The notes beneath the pieces are model-generated. The model was not told the origin of the DNA. It made no database searches and saw only the letters and a program-made list of their open reading frames with translations. The translations under genes were made by a program, and so were the position numbers. From CAVSWN01 sp046728115 (GTDB lineage: Bacteria; Acidobacteriota; Vicinamibacteria; Vicinamibacterales; CAVVIG01), in the NCBI GenBank assembly GCA_046728115.1, contig JBKPDW010000188.1:1-22008 (forward strand): 22,008 nucleotides of DNA, read 5' to 3'. Position 1 is the first letter of the stretch, and every line of letters starts with the position of its first letter. Shown one piece after another: positions 7,202 to 14,658 of the stretch.

Positions 7202-7813
7202 TTATTTGACGACCGTCAGTGTCACGTCGACTTTCACGATCTCGCCACTGACCTTGTCGGTGGCCGTCGTGAACTGAGCGGTTCCCCCGTCTTTCAGGAT
7301 CATCGAGTCGTTCACGCGAAACGAACGGAACGACGGATTCGCCTTCATGCCGGGACCGCTCTCCTTGTCGTCGGTGTAGACCGACGTGTCGTCGATCGTA
7401 ATCTCCGCGCGAAACCGGCCGTCCTCGAGCGGCCACACGTTGCAGTCGATGTTCGTGCCGACGTCCTGGTATTGAACGGGGCCGACTTGCGGCGCCTTGC
7501 TGTCCGGCGGGGGAGTGGCCATCATCATCATCATGACCGGGATCTTCGCGCCCATCCGCAGGTTCGCGCGGCCGGCGGGATCGGGTTTCCCTTCGCCGGT
7601 ATGCGTGGTGTTGACCGACAGCGTATACGGCAGGCTGCTGATTCGCTTGTCGCCCTGATAGCGCGAGATCACCACTTGAATCTTCAGCGGCGTGATGACC
7701 GGTGCCCTGCCGGGTGTCTGCGGCGGGGCCGGCTTCTCCTGCGCGTGCATCAGAGCGCCCGACACGAGCCCGAACGAGGTGATGAGCGCGACGATTGAGA
7801 GGTCTTTGGTCAC
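7202..7813 (-). CDS. Small secreted protein of unknown function, third gene of ECF operon
   Basis: 203 residues. I do not recognise a named family. The first 24 residues form a signal peptide (hydrophobic ALITSFGLVSGAL, then MHAQ). The mature part begins with a Pro-rich linker and continues as an apparently all-beta domain, with short strands such as KIQVVISRYQ, SLPYTLSVN, ANLRMGAKIPV and VGTNIDC, and the end KVDVTLTVVK. A run of five Met (CAT x5 on the plus strand, 7520-7534) interrupts it. The start is GTG with AAGGAG 7 nt upstream; it overlaps the anti-sigma stop (GTGA), so translation is coupled. The position suggests a role in, or output of, the sigma/anti-sigma pathway in the periplasm. 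No function is assigned. Confidence 0.82.
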   Translation of the reverse strand: MTKDLSIVALITSFGLVSGALMHAQEKPAPPQTPGRAPVITPLKIQVVISRYQGDKRISSLPYTLSVNTTHTGEGKPDPAGRANLRMGAKIPVMMMMMATPPPDSKAPQVGPVQYQDVGTNIDCNVWPLEDGRFRAEITIDDTSVYTDDKESGPGMKANPSFRSFRVNDSMILKDGGTAQFTTATDKVSGEIVKVDVTLTVVK

Positions 7814-8439
7814 TGACGTTCTCCTTGCGCGCCGTCGAACGGCGCAATGGGATCGATGGCAATCGGCTGGATCTCAATGTCGGCAATCGGCTCGGGCTCC
7901 CGCAGCTCGATCGCCGAAGGCCCGAGCATCGGGCTGAGGTCGACGCCGCCGGAACGGACCCTCAGAATCAGCGCGCGCAGCGCCTGCGACTCGCGCGCAT
8001 CGATCAGAGGCGGTGTCTGTGGTGCGAAGGCCAAAGCAGAGGGCGTCTGGCGCGCGACGGCGTCAGACCGGTGCACGCTGGCCTTCGCCGAGTGAGAGGT
8101 CGATGGCGCAAAGATCTCATCCGGGCGTGCGCCCTGTGGCAGAGACACGATGTCCGTCCCGATCGCACGTGCAGCGAGGGGCAACTCGATTGCAGGCCCA
8201 GGAACGCGAGCCGGTGTGCGACCGGCCAGGGCGAGGACGATCGCCGCGGCGGCGACGGCGGCGCCGCCGGCGAAGCATGCGGCAAGCGGCATCCGCCAGG
8301 CCTTCGGCTCCGGCTCGTTCGCGACCTCGGTCCTCACGCGGGCGAGAAACGCCGGCGACGGATCGACTGCGAGCGCGTCGCCGATCGCGCGATCGAGCTC
8401 TGCATCGGTCAGCGCGCGGGTCGTTCGGCTATCGTCCAT
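7810..8439 (-). CDS. Single-span anti-sigma-factor-like membrane protein, no zinc motif
   Basis: 209 residues. The start is ATG 8439 (MDDSRTTRALTDAELDRAIG); this overlaps the sigma-factor gene by 31 bp, as usual for sigma/anti-sigma pairs. Seen: a short charged cytoplasmic N-terminus with VDPSPAFLARVR, one transmembrane helix (about 50-73, MPLAACFAGGAAVAAAAIV), and a Pro-rich extracytoplasmic tail ending LRVRSGGVDLSP...PIAPFDG. The His-x3-Cys-x2-Cys motif of zinc anti-sigma (ZAS) domains is absent; the only cysteine is in the membrane helix. The role is inferred mainly from gene order and topology, so an unrelated membrane partner of the sigma factor is possible. Confidence 0.8.
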   Translation of the reverse strand: MDDSRTTRALTDAELDRAIGDALAVDPSPAFLARVRTEVANEPEPKAWRMPLAACFAGGAAVAAAAIVLALAGRTPARVPGPAIELPLAARAIGTDIVSLPQGARPDEIFAPSTSHSAKASVHRSDAVARQTPSALAFAPQTPPLIDARESQALRALILRVRSGGVDLSPMLGPSAIELREPEPIADIEIQPIAIDPIAPFDGAQGERQ

Positions 8440-8993
8440 TGCAGGTGCTCCTTCAGTCGCTGCCGCGCCAGAAACAGGCGCGATTTCACCGTTCCCGACG
8501 GCAGATCCAGCAGCCGCGCTACTTCCTCCAGGTTGTGTTCTTCGATTCCGGCGAGGACCACCACGACCCGCAGTTTCTCGGGAAGCGCGTCGATCGCCTG
8601 CCACAGCTGCGTGGATCGCTCTCGCGCAGCGATGTCGTCGACCGCGGTCCCGCCATCGTGCGAGCGTGCCGGCACGTCCGGAAGGCTCTCGCGTGCAATG
8701 CGCCGCCGGTCGCCACGCTGCCGATCGAGCGCCAGCCGCCACGTCATGCGCACCAGCCAGGCGCGGAACCGAGCGTGGTCGCGCAGCTGAGCGAATCGGC
8801 GGTAGGCGCGAACGAATGCTTCCTGTGCAACATCCTCCGCGTCCTCGCGATGCCGGAGGACCCCATAAGCGACGCGGAAGGCCAGGGTAGACGATTCCAC
8901 CAGCCGGGCCTCGAATTCGCGTGCGAGCTCGTCGTCCACGCTCACCAGACCGCCAGCCAACCGCTCTGCCAAGTCATGCATCCGATTCAACAT
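8409..8993 (-). CDS. RNA polymerase ECF sigma factor
   Basis: 194 residues in the two-domain layout of extracytoplasmic-function sigma factors. Region 2 (about 33-95) contains AYGVLRHREDAEDVAQEAF and FRAWLVRMTWRLALD; region 4 (about 131-183) contains LPEKLRVVVVLAGIEEHNLEEVARLL and SGTVKSRLFLARQRLKEHL, the helix-turn-helix that reads the -35 box. The linker of about 35 residues is ordinary. ATG 8993 has no Shine-Dalgarno; ATG 8981 is a second in-frame option. A GAAC-N17-CGTC promoter-like pair immediately upstream would put transcription start at or next to ATG 8993, consistent with a leaderless, self-regulated mRNA. It heads the three-gene operon with the anti-sigma and the secreted protein and is divergent from receptor 1. 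Confidence 0.93.
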   Translation of the reverse strand: MLNRMHDLAERLAGGLVSVDDELAREFEARLVESSTLAFRVAYGVLRHREDAEDVAQEAFVRAYRRFAQLRDHARFRAWLVRMTWRLALDRQRGDRRRIARESLPDVPARSHDGGTAVDDIAARERSTQLWQAIDALPEKLRVVVVLAGIEEHNLEEVARLLDLPSGTVKSRLFLARQRLKEHLQWTIAERPAR

Positions 8994-8997
8994 GCCA

Positions 8998-9022
8998 GAC
9001 GCCGCCGTCTTGGGTTGGGTTC
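8998..9022 (-). promoter_or_regulatory. Candidate ECF-type promoter of the sigma operon
   Basis: On the minus strand GAAC (9022-9019) and CGTC (9001-8998) are separated by 17 bp, the form of many autoregulated ECF promoters. Start of transcription would fall at about 8993-8991, on the predicted start codon. Both boxes are short, so chance occurrence is possible. Confidence 0.35.
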
Positions 9023-9261
9023 AGTAACCGCGAAGCGCGGGGGTTCGGCCGAGCGTCTACGCGCTGTTGCGATCGCCTGAAGAGTCGTGGTCCATAAACC
9101 TCAGGCATACAATACGCGCTCGGGACGCAGCCGTTGAGTCGTCGCGGGATGCTCGGGTTGCTCGGTGGCGCAGCCGCGTCACGGGCGATCCACTCGTTTC
9201 CTTCAAACCCGCTTGACCGCAGGAAACCGTAAGCGTAGGCTGTCGCCACTTTCGTCACGAC

Positions 9262-9295
9262 TTGTCTCAGAACGTCGCCTGTTGTCATGCGTGAC
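9262..9295 (+). promoter_or_regulatory. TTGTC-repeat element upstream of receptor 1
   Basis: TTGTC at 9262 and 9282 (period 20) is followed by CGTGAC at 9290. The element is flanked by an inverted repeat, CGTCACG (9253-9259) and CGTGACG (9290-9296). Similar arrangements precede receptors 2 and 3. It ends 25 bp before the start codon. Confidence 0.4.
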
Positions 9296-9320
9296 GGACC
9301 CACCAAGGAGGGGCGTGGTG

Positions 9321-9911
9321 ATGAGTAGACGGCTCGCCGGTTCTATCTCCGGAGCGCTGCTGGGCCTTGCGCTGTTCGCTACCGTCGCTTCCGGGCAGAG
9401 CGCCATCGCCGGCGTCGTGAAAGACACATCGGGCGCGATTCTTCCCGGTGTCACGGTCGAGGCCACGAGCGATGTGTTGATCGAGAAATCGCGTTCGGTC
9501 ACGACCGACGGATCGGGACAGTTCAAGATCATCGATCTGCGTCCTGGCATCTACACCGTCATGTTCACCCTTCCGGGTTTCCAGACGCTGAAGCGTGAAA
9601 ACGTGGATCTGCCGGCCGATTTCACATCGGTCATCAACATCGACATGAGAGTCGGCACGGTCGAGGAGTCGGTCACCGTCTCCGCGGCGTCTCCGGTGGT
9701 CGACGTGCAGAACGCCTCGCACATGTCGGTGCTGAATCGCGATGCGATGGACGACATCCCGACAGGACGCACCATTCAAGGTATGGGTCAGCTGATCGTC
9801 GGTGTGAATCTGAGCTTACCCGACACGGCAGGCGCCCGCGGGATGCAGCAGACCTACATGTCGACCCACGGCCAGTCGGCGGCGAACAACACGGTGCTCG
9901 TCACGGAATGA
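9321..9911 (+). CDS. TonB-dependent receptor 1, N-terminal fragment before frameshift
   Basis: 196 residues are readable before an in-frame TGA. The start ATG 9321 has AAGGAGGGG 7 nt upstream. Seen: a signal peptide (about 1-25, ending ASG before QSAIAG), a carboxypeptidase-regulatory-like beta-sandwich domain (about 26-110, with GVVKDTSGAILPGVTVEA and LPGF), and the beginning of the plug domain with EESVTVSAASPVVDVQ and IPTGRTIQGMGQL. The reading then leaves the family pattern: the paralogue has a VDG-LMVNG junction, whereas here the codons read VTE-stop. A single missing G between 9902 and 9903 would restore VDGMMVNG. As it stands, this fragment would be secreted but could not form a receptor. 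Confidence 0.85.
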   Translation: MSRRLAGSISGALLGLALFATVASGQSAIAGVVKDTSGAILPGVTVEATSDVLIEKSRSVTTDGSGQFKIIDLRPGIYTVMFTLPGFQTLKRENVDLPADFTSVINIDMRVGTVEESVTVSAASPVVDVQNASHMSVLNRDAMDDIPTGRTIQGMGQLIVGVNLSLPDTAGARGMQQTYMSTHGQSAANNTVLVTE

Positions 9912-12310
9912 TGGTGAACGGCCTGATGTCCGACGGCGCGGTCCAGAGTTACTTCAACGACCAGATGAACCAGGAAGTGGCCTACCAGACGAGCGGCATC
10001 GGCGCTGAGACGTCGGCGGGCGGCGTCCGCCTCAACATGATTCCCAAGGAAGGCGGCAATCGCTTCAGCGGGTCGTTCTCGGGCGCCTATCGTCCGGGCG
10101 AGTGGCAGGGCAACAACCTGTCCGATCGCCTGAAGGCGGGCCGCCCTGACTTCGTCCCCCCGGTTCCCGGCCTCACGCTCGGCAACGCCACGGATCGCAT
10201 CATGGACTTCACGGCGGGCGAAGGCGGTCCGATCGTCAAGAACAAGCTCTGGTTCTACATGTCGGCGCGCTACTACTCGGTGAACAACTTCATCGCCCAG
10301 ACGCAGCTGCCCGACGGCAGCCAGGGCATCGACGATCAGTTCATCAAGAGCGCGCTCGGCCGCCTGACGTGGCAGGTCAGCCCGCGAAACAAGTTCTCGG
10401 CGTACGACGACGAGATCGACAAGTACCGGGGCCATGACATGCAGGCGCTGTACGACCCCGACACCGCCGCGACGGTGTGGAACTCTCCCGCCTACCACAC
10501 CAACCAGGCAAAGTGGACCTCCACCGTCAGCAGCCGCCTGATGATCGACGGAGGGTTTTCGAGCAATCTGGAGTACTACACGAACGAGTACCGTCCGGGC
10601 GTGGCGAAAATCCGCGGCTTGTCGGATTGGTTTGCGAACGCATCGCGATCCGAGCTCGACCTCGGCGGCCGCAAGACCGCGGCAACTGTTCAACTGGCGC
10701 ATAATCCGGCCCGGTACAACGTCCAGGCTGCGGCAACCTACGTCACCGGATCGCACAATATCAAGGTCGGCTTCCAGCGGACGTGGGGCACGTTCACGCA
10801 CAGCTACGACGCCAACGGCGACCTCACGCAGCAGTACCGCAGCAACGGTACCGGCGTACCTTACACGGTGCCGAACTCGGTCGTGATACGCAATACCCCG
10901 CTCATCCTCTTCGGCGAACGACTCAACTACGACCTCGGCATCTTCGCGCAGGACGCGTGGACCTTACATCGACTGACCATCAATGCGGGCATCCGTTGGG
11001 AAGCGCTGAACGCGCAGGTGCTCGTGGGCGACTCGCCGGCCGGCCGCTTCGCGCCGGCACGACACTTCGATGCGATCGAGAATCTGCCGGACTGGCGCGA
11101 TTGGGCGCCCCGGTTTGCCGCTGTCTACGATCTGTTCGGCAACGCGAAGACGGCGCTGAAATTTTCGTTGAACCGGTACAACCAGCAGCGCACCACCGGC
11201 ATCGCGGACGGCTACAACCCGCTCGTGTCGGCGACGTCGGCCTCATTGGCCTGGACGGATCTGAACAAAGACGACATCGCCCAGGGCGAGCGGGGCTGCG
11301 TGTACCTGACGCCGGGCTGCGAGATCAACTTCGCGCAGCTGTCGGCGAACTTCGGCACGGCGGCGCTCAACCGCTACGGGAACTTCCCGCGGACGTGGAA
11401 TCTCGAAAGCGGCCTGGAGGTTCAGCACGAACTGCTGCCGCGGCTGTCAATCTCGGGTGCGTGGTTCCACGGCGATTTTCACAACCTGACGGCGACGTAT
11501 CACACGGAATGGACGCTGGCGGATTACACGCCGATCCCGATCGTCAACCCGATGACCGGCGCGCCGATCACCGTGTACAACCGGAGCGCGGCGGCGAACA
11601 GCCGTCCGGCGGACATCCTGGACACGTTCGACCCCGCGCGCAAGCGGATCTACAACAGCTTCTCGGGCGAATTCAGGTGGCGGCCGGGCGGCGGGGCGCA
11701 AATGTTCGGCGGCCTGTCGGTCGAGCGCGAGCTGAACGTGAACTGCACGAACCCCGACAACCCCAACTTCCAGCGATTCTGCGACGAGCGGCATCTCGAA
11801 GAGGGATTCTCGATTCCGTGGCGCAAGAATCTGCGTCTCGCCGGATCGTACCCGGCGCCGTGGGGCATCACCGTCAGCGGATCGCTTCAGAGCAACCGAG
11901 GCGTCGCCATCGGAACGGCTCCAGGTTCTTCGACGACCACGCCGCCGAATTCGGCTTCGTATGCGATCGGCGCGACCACCAGATATCCGTCGAATTGTCC
12001 GGCCCCGTGTCCCGCGGGAGCGCTGGTGATCGGTCCGGCGCTGACGGTGACGACGTTGACCGTGCCGCTGGTGCCGTACCTCGTGAACACGGCGGACCGC
12101 ATCAATCAGCTCGACCTGAAAGTGTCGAAGACCTTCCGCACGATGAACAACCGCGTCAGCGTGTCGCCGAGCGCTGAAGTGTTCAACGTGCTCAATCCCG
12201 ATCAGGTCGTCAACGTCGTCTCGACGAGCTATGCGACGTCGTCGTATCTGCGGCCGAACAGCATCGTGCAGGGCCGGATTATCGGGCTGTCGATACAGAC
12301 CCGCTGGTGA
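9908..12310 (+). CDS. TonB-dependent receptor 1, plug and barrel fragment after frameshift
   Basis: 800 residues in the second frame: remainder of the plug (MVNGLMSDGAVQSYFND, RLNMIPKEGGNRFSGSFSGAY) and the whole 22-strand-type barrel, ending ...GLSIQTRW with the terminal aromatic residue read by the barrel-assembly machinery. Paired cysteines C-x6-C (GCVYLTPGC), C-x11-C and C-x3-C match receptor 2 and probably lie in outer loops. There is no signal peptide at ATG 9908, so this piece alone would stay in the cytoplasm; functional expression needs the frameshift to be an error. Substrate unknown; no SusD-like partner is nearby. It is convergent with the glycosyltransferase-TPR gene, 18 bp away. 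Confidence 0.88.
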   Translation: MMVNGLMSDGAVQSYFNDQMNQEVAYQTSGIGAETSAGGVRLNMIPKEGGNRFSGSFSGAYRPGEWQGNNLSDRLKAGRPDFVPPVPGLTLGNATDRIMDFTAGEGGPIVKNKLWFYMSARYYSVNNFIAQTQLPDGSQGIDDQFIKSALGRLTWQVSPRNKFSAYDDEIDKYRGHDMQALYDPDTAATVWNSPAYHTNQAKWTSTVSSRLMIDGGFSSNLEYYTNEYRPGVAKIRGLSDWFANASRSELDLGGRKTAATVQLAHNPARYNVQAAATYVTGSHNIKVGFQRTWGTFTHSYDANGDLTQQYRSNGTGVPYTVPNSVVIRNTPLILFGERLNYDLGIFAQDAWTLHRLTINAGIRWEALNAQVLVGDSPAGRFAPARHFDAIENLPDWRDWAPRFAAVYDLFGNAKTALKFSLNRYNQQRTTGIADGYNPLVSATSASLAWTDLNKDDIAQGERGCVYLTPGCEINFAQLSANFGTAALNRYGNFPRTWNLESGLEVQHELLPRLSISGAWFHGDFHNLTATYHTEWTLADYTPIPIVNPMTGAPITVYNRSAAANSRPADILDTFDPARKRIYNSFSGEFRWRPGGGAQMFGGLSVERELNVNCTNPDNPNFQRFCDERHLEEGFSIPWRKNLRLAGSYPAPWGITVSGSLQSNRGVAIGTAPGSSTTTPPNSASYAIGATTRYPSNCPAPCPAGALVIGPALTVTTLTVPLVPYLVNTADRINQLDLKVSKTFRTMNNRVSVSPSAEVFNVLNPDQVVNVVSTSYATSSYLRPNSIVQGRIIGLSIQTRW

Positions 12311-12328
12311 GCGGGGGAGTGAGAACTC

Positions 12329-14644
12329 TCAGCCTCTTTTTCTTGCCTGAACTGCCATGAGCAGATTCTTCTGCGCATCGGCGAAGTCTGGCTTGATTCG
12401 TATCGCTTCCTGGAACTGCTCGATCGCTTCGTCCAGCTTGCCCTGCGAGCCAAGCGCGATGCCGAGGTTGTTGTGGGCTTCGGGCGACCTGGGCATCGAT
12501 TTCACCGCCGCGCGGAACTCCGTCGCGGCGTCGGCGGGTCGGCCCTCCTCGAGCAGCACGCTCCCGTAGTCGTACCGAATCGAGCCATCGTTGGGCGCAA
12601 GTTCCGCGGCCCGGCGGAAATGATCCAGGCCTGCCTGGGCGCGGCCCGACGACAATAGCGCGTCGCCGAGATTGCGGTGAGCCTTGGCCGACCCGGGGTC
12701 TACGCGAATCGCCGCCTCGAATTCAACGATAGCCCTCTCGCGATGGCCTTGGGATGCCAGCGCGATCCCGAGGTTGTTGTGGACCTCGGCCGACGCGGGG
12801 ATCGATTGCAGGGCGACTTCGAAGTGCCGGGCCGCATCGCCTGCGCGCCCCTTGTCGAGCAGCGCATTGGCGAGGTTGTAGTGCGCGTCGGGATAGTCAG
12901 GCTGCAGGCGGAGGGCGTGTTCGTAGGTCGAAATCGCCTCGTCGAACTGTCCGCGCGCGCGCTGAGCGGTGCCGAGATTGCTGTACGCCGGGGCATAGTC
13001 GGGCCGCAAGTCGATCGCGCGGCGATAGTGCGCCATTGCTTCGTCGAGCTGCTCGTCTGCCTGCAGCGCCACGCCGAGATTGTTTTCCGTCACCGCGCGC
13101 ATCGAATTCGTGGACAGCATCGGCCAGTTGGTGAAGATGGCGACGGCTGCAATTGCGCCAAGGGTCCAGACGGCTCCACCACCGAGGACACTGGCACCAT
13201 GGGCATCAAGTGAAGTCACGGCGCTGGTGTTCACCTGTCCTCGGTCGCGCGAACGGATCGGGCGGGTGCGGGCGTCCGGCTGAATGCCTCGCGCTACGAA
13301 AGTCGGCGACATCGCCGCGGCAATCCCGGCTCCCGCAAAAATCACCAGAAACGGCACCAGCGGATATCGATACCGCGCGAACACATAGAAAAGCACGACG
13401 CTCGCCGCATAGGCGAGCGTCATCGCGTAGAACACCCAGAGCCGCGATCGCAGCGGCCACGTGACGACGACGCCGAGCACCGCCAGCGGCACGATGACGC
13501 CGAAGTGACCGAGCGGTCCGAGCACGCGGAGCGGCCACGACCATTCGGCATGGCTCGCCTGATCTTCGGTGTCGACCATTTCGGCGCGGTTCCACAGGAG
13601 CGCCGTCTTGCGGGCCATCAGCTTCAGCCACGCGGCGGGCTGCGACGTGATGAATTGCAGCGCCCGCTCGAACCAATAGTCCGACACCTCCGACGGCGAC
13701 AGCTGGTGCCCGAGCGCCATCTGTGCCAGCTCGGTGGCATCCTGACGCTCGAACTCCGGAGCTCCGCGACCGTAGCGGAGCGAGGCGTAGGTGCCGTCGG
13801 CCCTGGGATTGTTGCCGATGTAGAAGTTCGGGCCGAACTGCGACGTGGTGACGTAGAAGCCGCCGCCGACGACGCTGTTGCGTGAGGCAACAGGGACGAT
13901 CACGACCGCCACGCCGATCGCGAAGGCCGCGACGCTTCTCGCACGCGCCACCGCCGGTCGCGTCATCGCCCAGACCGCAACGACCAGGACCAGCACGAGC
14001 GCGTTTTCGCGGGCCAGGCTCAATCCTCCCATGGCGAGGCCGAGCGAGAACCACTTCCACGAACCCAAAGCGAACGACGATGAATGCCGATCAAGCAAAG
14101 CCTGCCGGGAAGATTTGGTTCTTTCTGCGGACGCTGCGGATTCGGCTTCGATCGTCGTGATTCCGGCCATGATCCAGACCGCCAGACTGACGAAGAACAC
14201 ATCGAGCACGGACTTCTGCAGCAACCCATCGAAGAAAATCGCCGGCGCGTACAGCGCCAGCATCAGCCCTGCGACGAGGCCGGCTCGTAACGAGAAGAGG
14301 CGCTGCGCCGCACACGCGACTAGCGCACACGAGGCCGATCCGATCAGGGCCTGACCAATGCGCACGATCAGCAGATTCCGGCCGGCCACCGCGTAAATGA
14401 CGCCCAGGAAGTACGGATAGAGCGGCGCCTGGTAGAACACCTCGTGGCCCCACCAGTCGCCGGCGGCGATTCGCTGCGCCCACTCGTCGTAACCGCGCGA
14501 ATCACCCATCAGAATCGAGAAATACGGTGCGCGACGAATCTGCAGGATGTGGACGAGCCGTACGAGAAACGCAATCGCGAAAACGAGCAGCGGCAGCGTC
14601 GCGCCATCGGCCCACGTGTGCCGTCGCGGGGAAGACTCCGGCAT
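12329..14644 (-). CDS. Membrane glycosyltransferase (GT39/ArnT-like, GT-C fold) fused to TPR domain
   Basis: 771 residues. The N-terminal part (about 15-510) has many hydrophobic helices and the family landmarks of lipid-linked-sugar glycosyltransferases: MGDSRGYDEWA (Asp48 at the position of the catalytic Asp after helix 1) and FYQAPLYPYFLGVIYAVAG. The C-terminal 256 residues (about 515-770) are seven 34-residue tetratricopeptide repeats plus a capping helix, with repeated NNLGIAL, EAI and RPDYA signatures. Such enzymes move a sugar from a polyprenyl carrier onto a lipid or protein at the outer face of the inner membrane; the TPR arm may bind the acceptor. ATG 14644 lacks a clear ribosome site. 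The gene starts 14 bp from the divergent cytochrome-PHM-TPR gene. The acceptor and donor are not predictable. Confidence 0.87.
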   Translation of the reverse strand: MPESSPRRHTWADGATLPLLVFAIAFLVRLVHILQIRRAPYFSILMGDSRGYDEWAQRIAAGDWWGHEVFYQAPLYPYFLGVIYAVAGRNLLIVRIGQALIGSASCALVACAAQRLFSLRAGLVAGLMLALYAPAIFFDGLLQKSVLDVFFVSLAVWIMAGITTIEAESAASAERTKSSRQALLDRHSSSFALGSWKWFSLGLAMGGLSLARENALVLVLVVAVWAMTRPAVARARSVAAFAIGVAVVIVPVASRNSVVGGGFYVTTSQFGPNFYIGNNPRADGTYASLRYGRGAPEFERQDATELAQMALGHQLSPSEVSDYWFERALQFITSQPAAWLKLMARKTALLWNRAEMVDTEDQASHAEWSWPLRVLGPLGHFGVIVPLAVLGVVVTWPLRSRLWVFYAMTLAYAASVVLFYVFARYRYPLVPFLVIFAGAGIAAAMSPTFVARGIQPDARTRPIRSRDRGQVNTSAVTSLDAHGASVLGGGAVWTLGAIAAVAIFTNWPMLSTNSMRAVTENNLGVALQADEQLDEAMAHYRRAIDLRPDYAPAYSNLGTAQRARGQFDEAISTYEHALRLQPDYPDAHYNLANALLDKGRAGDAARHFEVALQSIPASAEVHNNLGIALASQGHRERAIVEFEAAIRVDPGSAKAHRNLGDALLSSGRAQAGLDHFRRAAELAPNDGSIRYDYGSVLLEEGRPADAATEFRAAVKSMPRSPEAHNNLGIALGSQGKLDEAIEQFQEAIRIKPDFADAQKNLLMAVQARKRG

Positions 14645-14658
14645 TGGCGAACAGCAGT

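Larger units (their letters stand above)
8994..9320. other. 327-bp divergent intergenic region, sigma operon / receptor 1
   Basis: The gap holds the candidate ECF promoter at its left end, a short CCGCG-CTT-CGCGG-type hairpin near 9030, and the TTGTC element before receptor 1 at its right end. A ribosome site AAGGAGGGG lies at 9305-9313. A minus-strand open frame from 9306 to 8974 crosses it, but its Arg- and Ser-rich product and overlap with the sigma gene argue against a real gene. Nothing else is recognisable in the middle. Confidence 0.6.
9321..12310 (+). pseudogene. Composite TonB-dependent receptor 1 (Oar-like), disrupted by 1-base deletion
   Basis: Joining the two frames with one added base near 9903 gives 996 residues, against 994 in receptor 2, with continuous similarity across the junction. 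The rest of the frame is intact, including the terminal aromatic residue (...QTRW) expected of an outer-membrane barrel. This suggests either a very recent mutation or a sequencing/assembly error, not old decay. The downstream part restarts at ATG 9908, overlapping the TGA in ATGA form, but that product would lack a signal peptide. Confidence 0.75.

Noticed and set aside
8974..9306. 110-codon minus-strand frame in the sigma/receptor gap
   Set aside because: It overlaps the sigma gene start, has an Arg/Ser/Pro-rich product with no domain, and would occupy the receptor 1 control region.
9895..9915. Programmed ribosomal frameshift in receptor 1
   Set aside because: No slippery heptamer or homopolymer at the site (CTCGTCACGGAATG) and no such junction in the paralogues.
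8409..12310. FecI-FecR-FecA style signalling between the sigma pair and receptor 1
   Set aside because: The receptor has no N-terminal STN signalling domain and the anti-sigma has no visible FecR-type domain; divergence alone is not evidence.
12311..12345. Terminator between receptor 1 and the glycosyltransferase-TPR gene (TGAGA-AC-TCTCA followed by a T-run)
   Set aside because: Only five base pairs with a two-base loop, and the T-run lies inside the neighbouring coding region.
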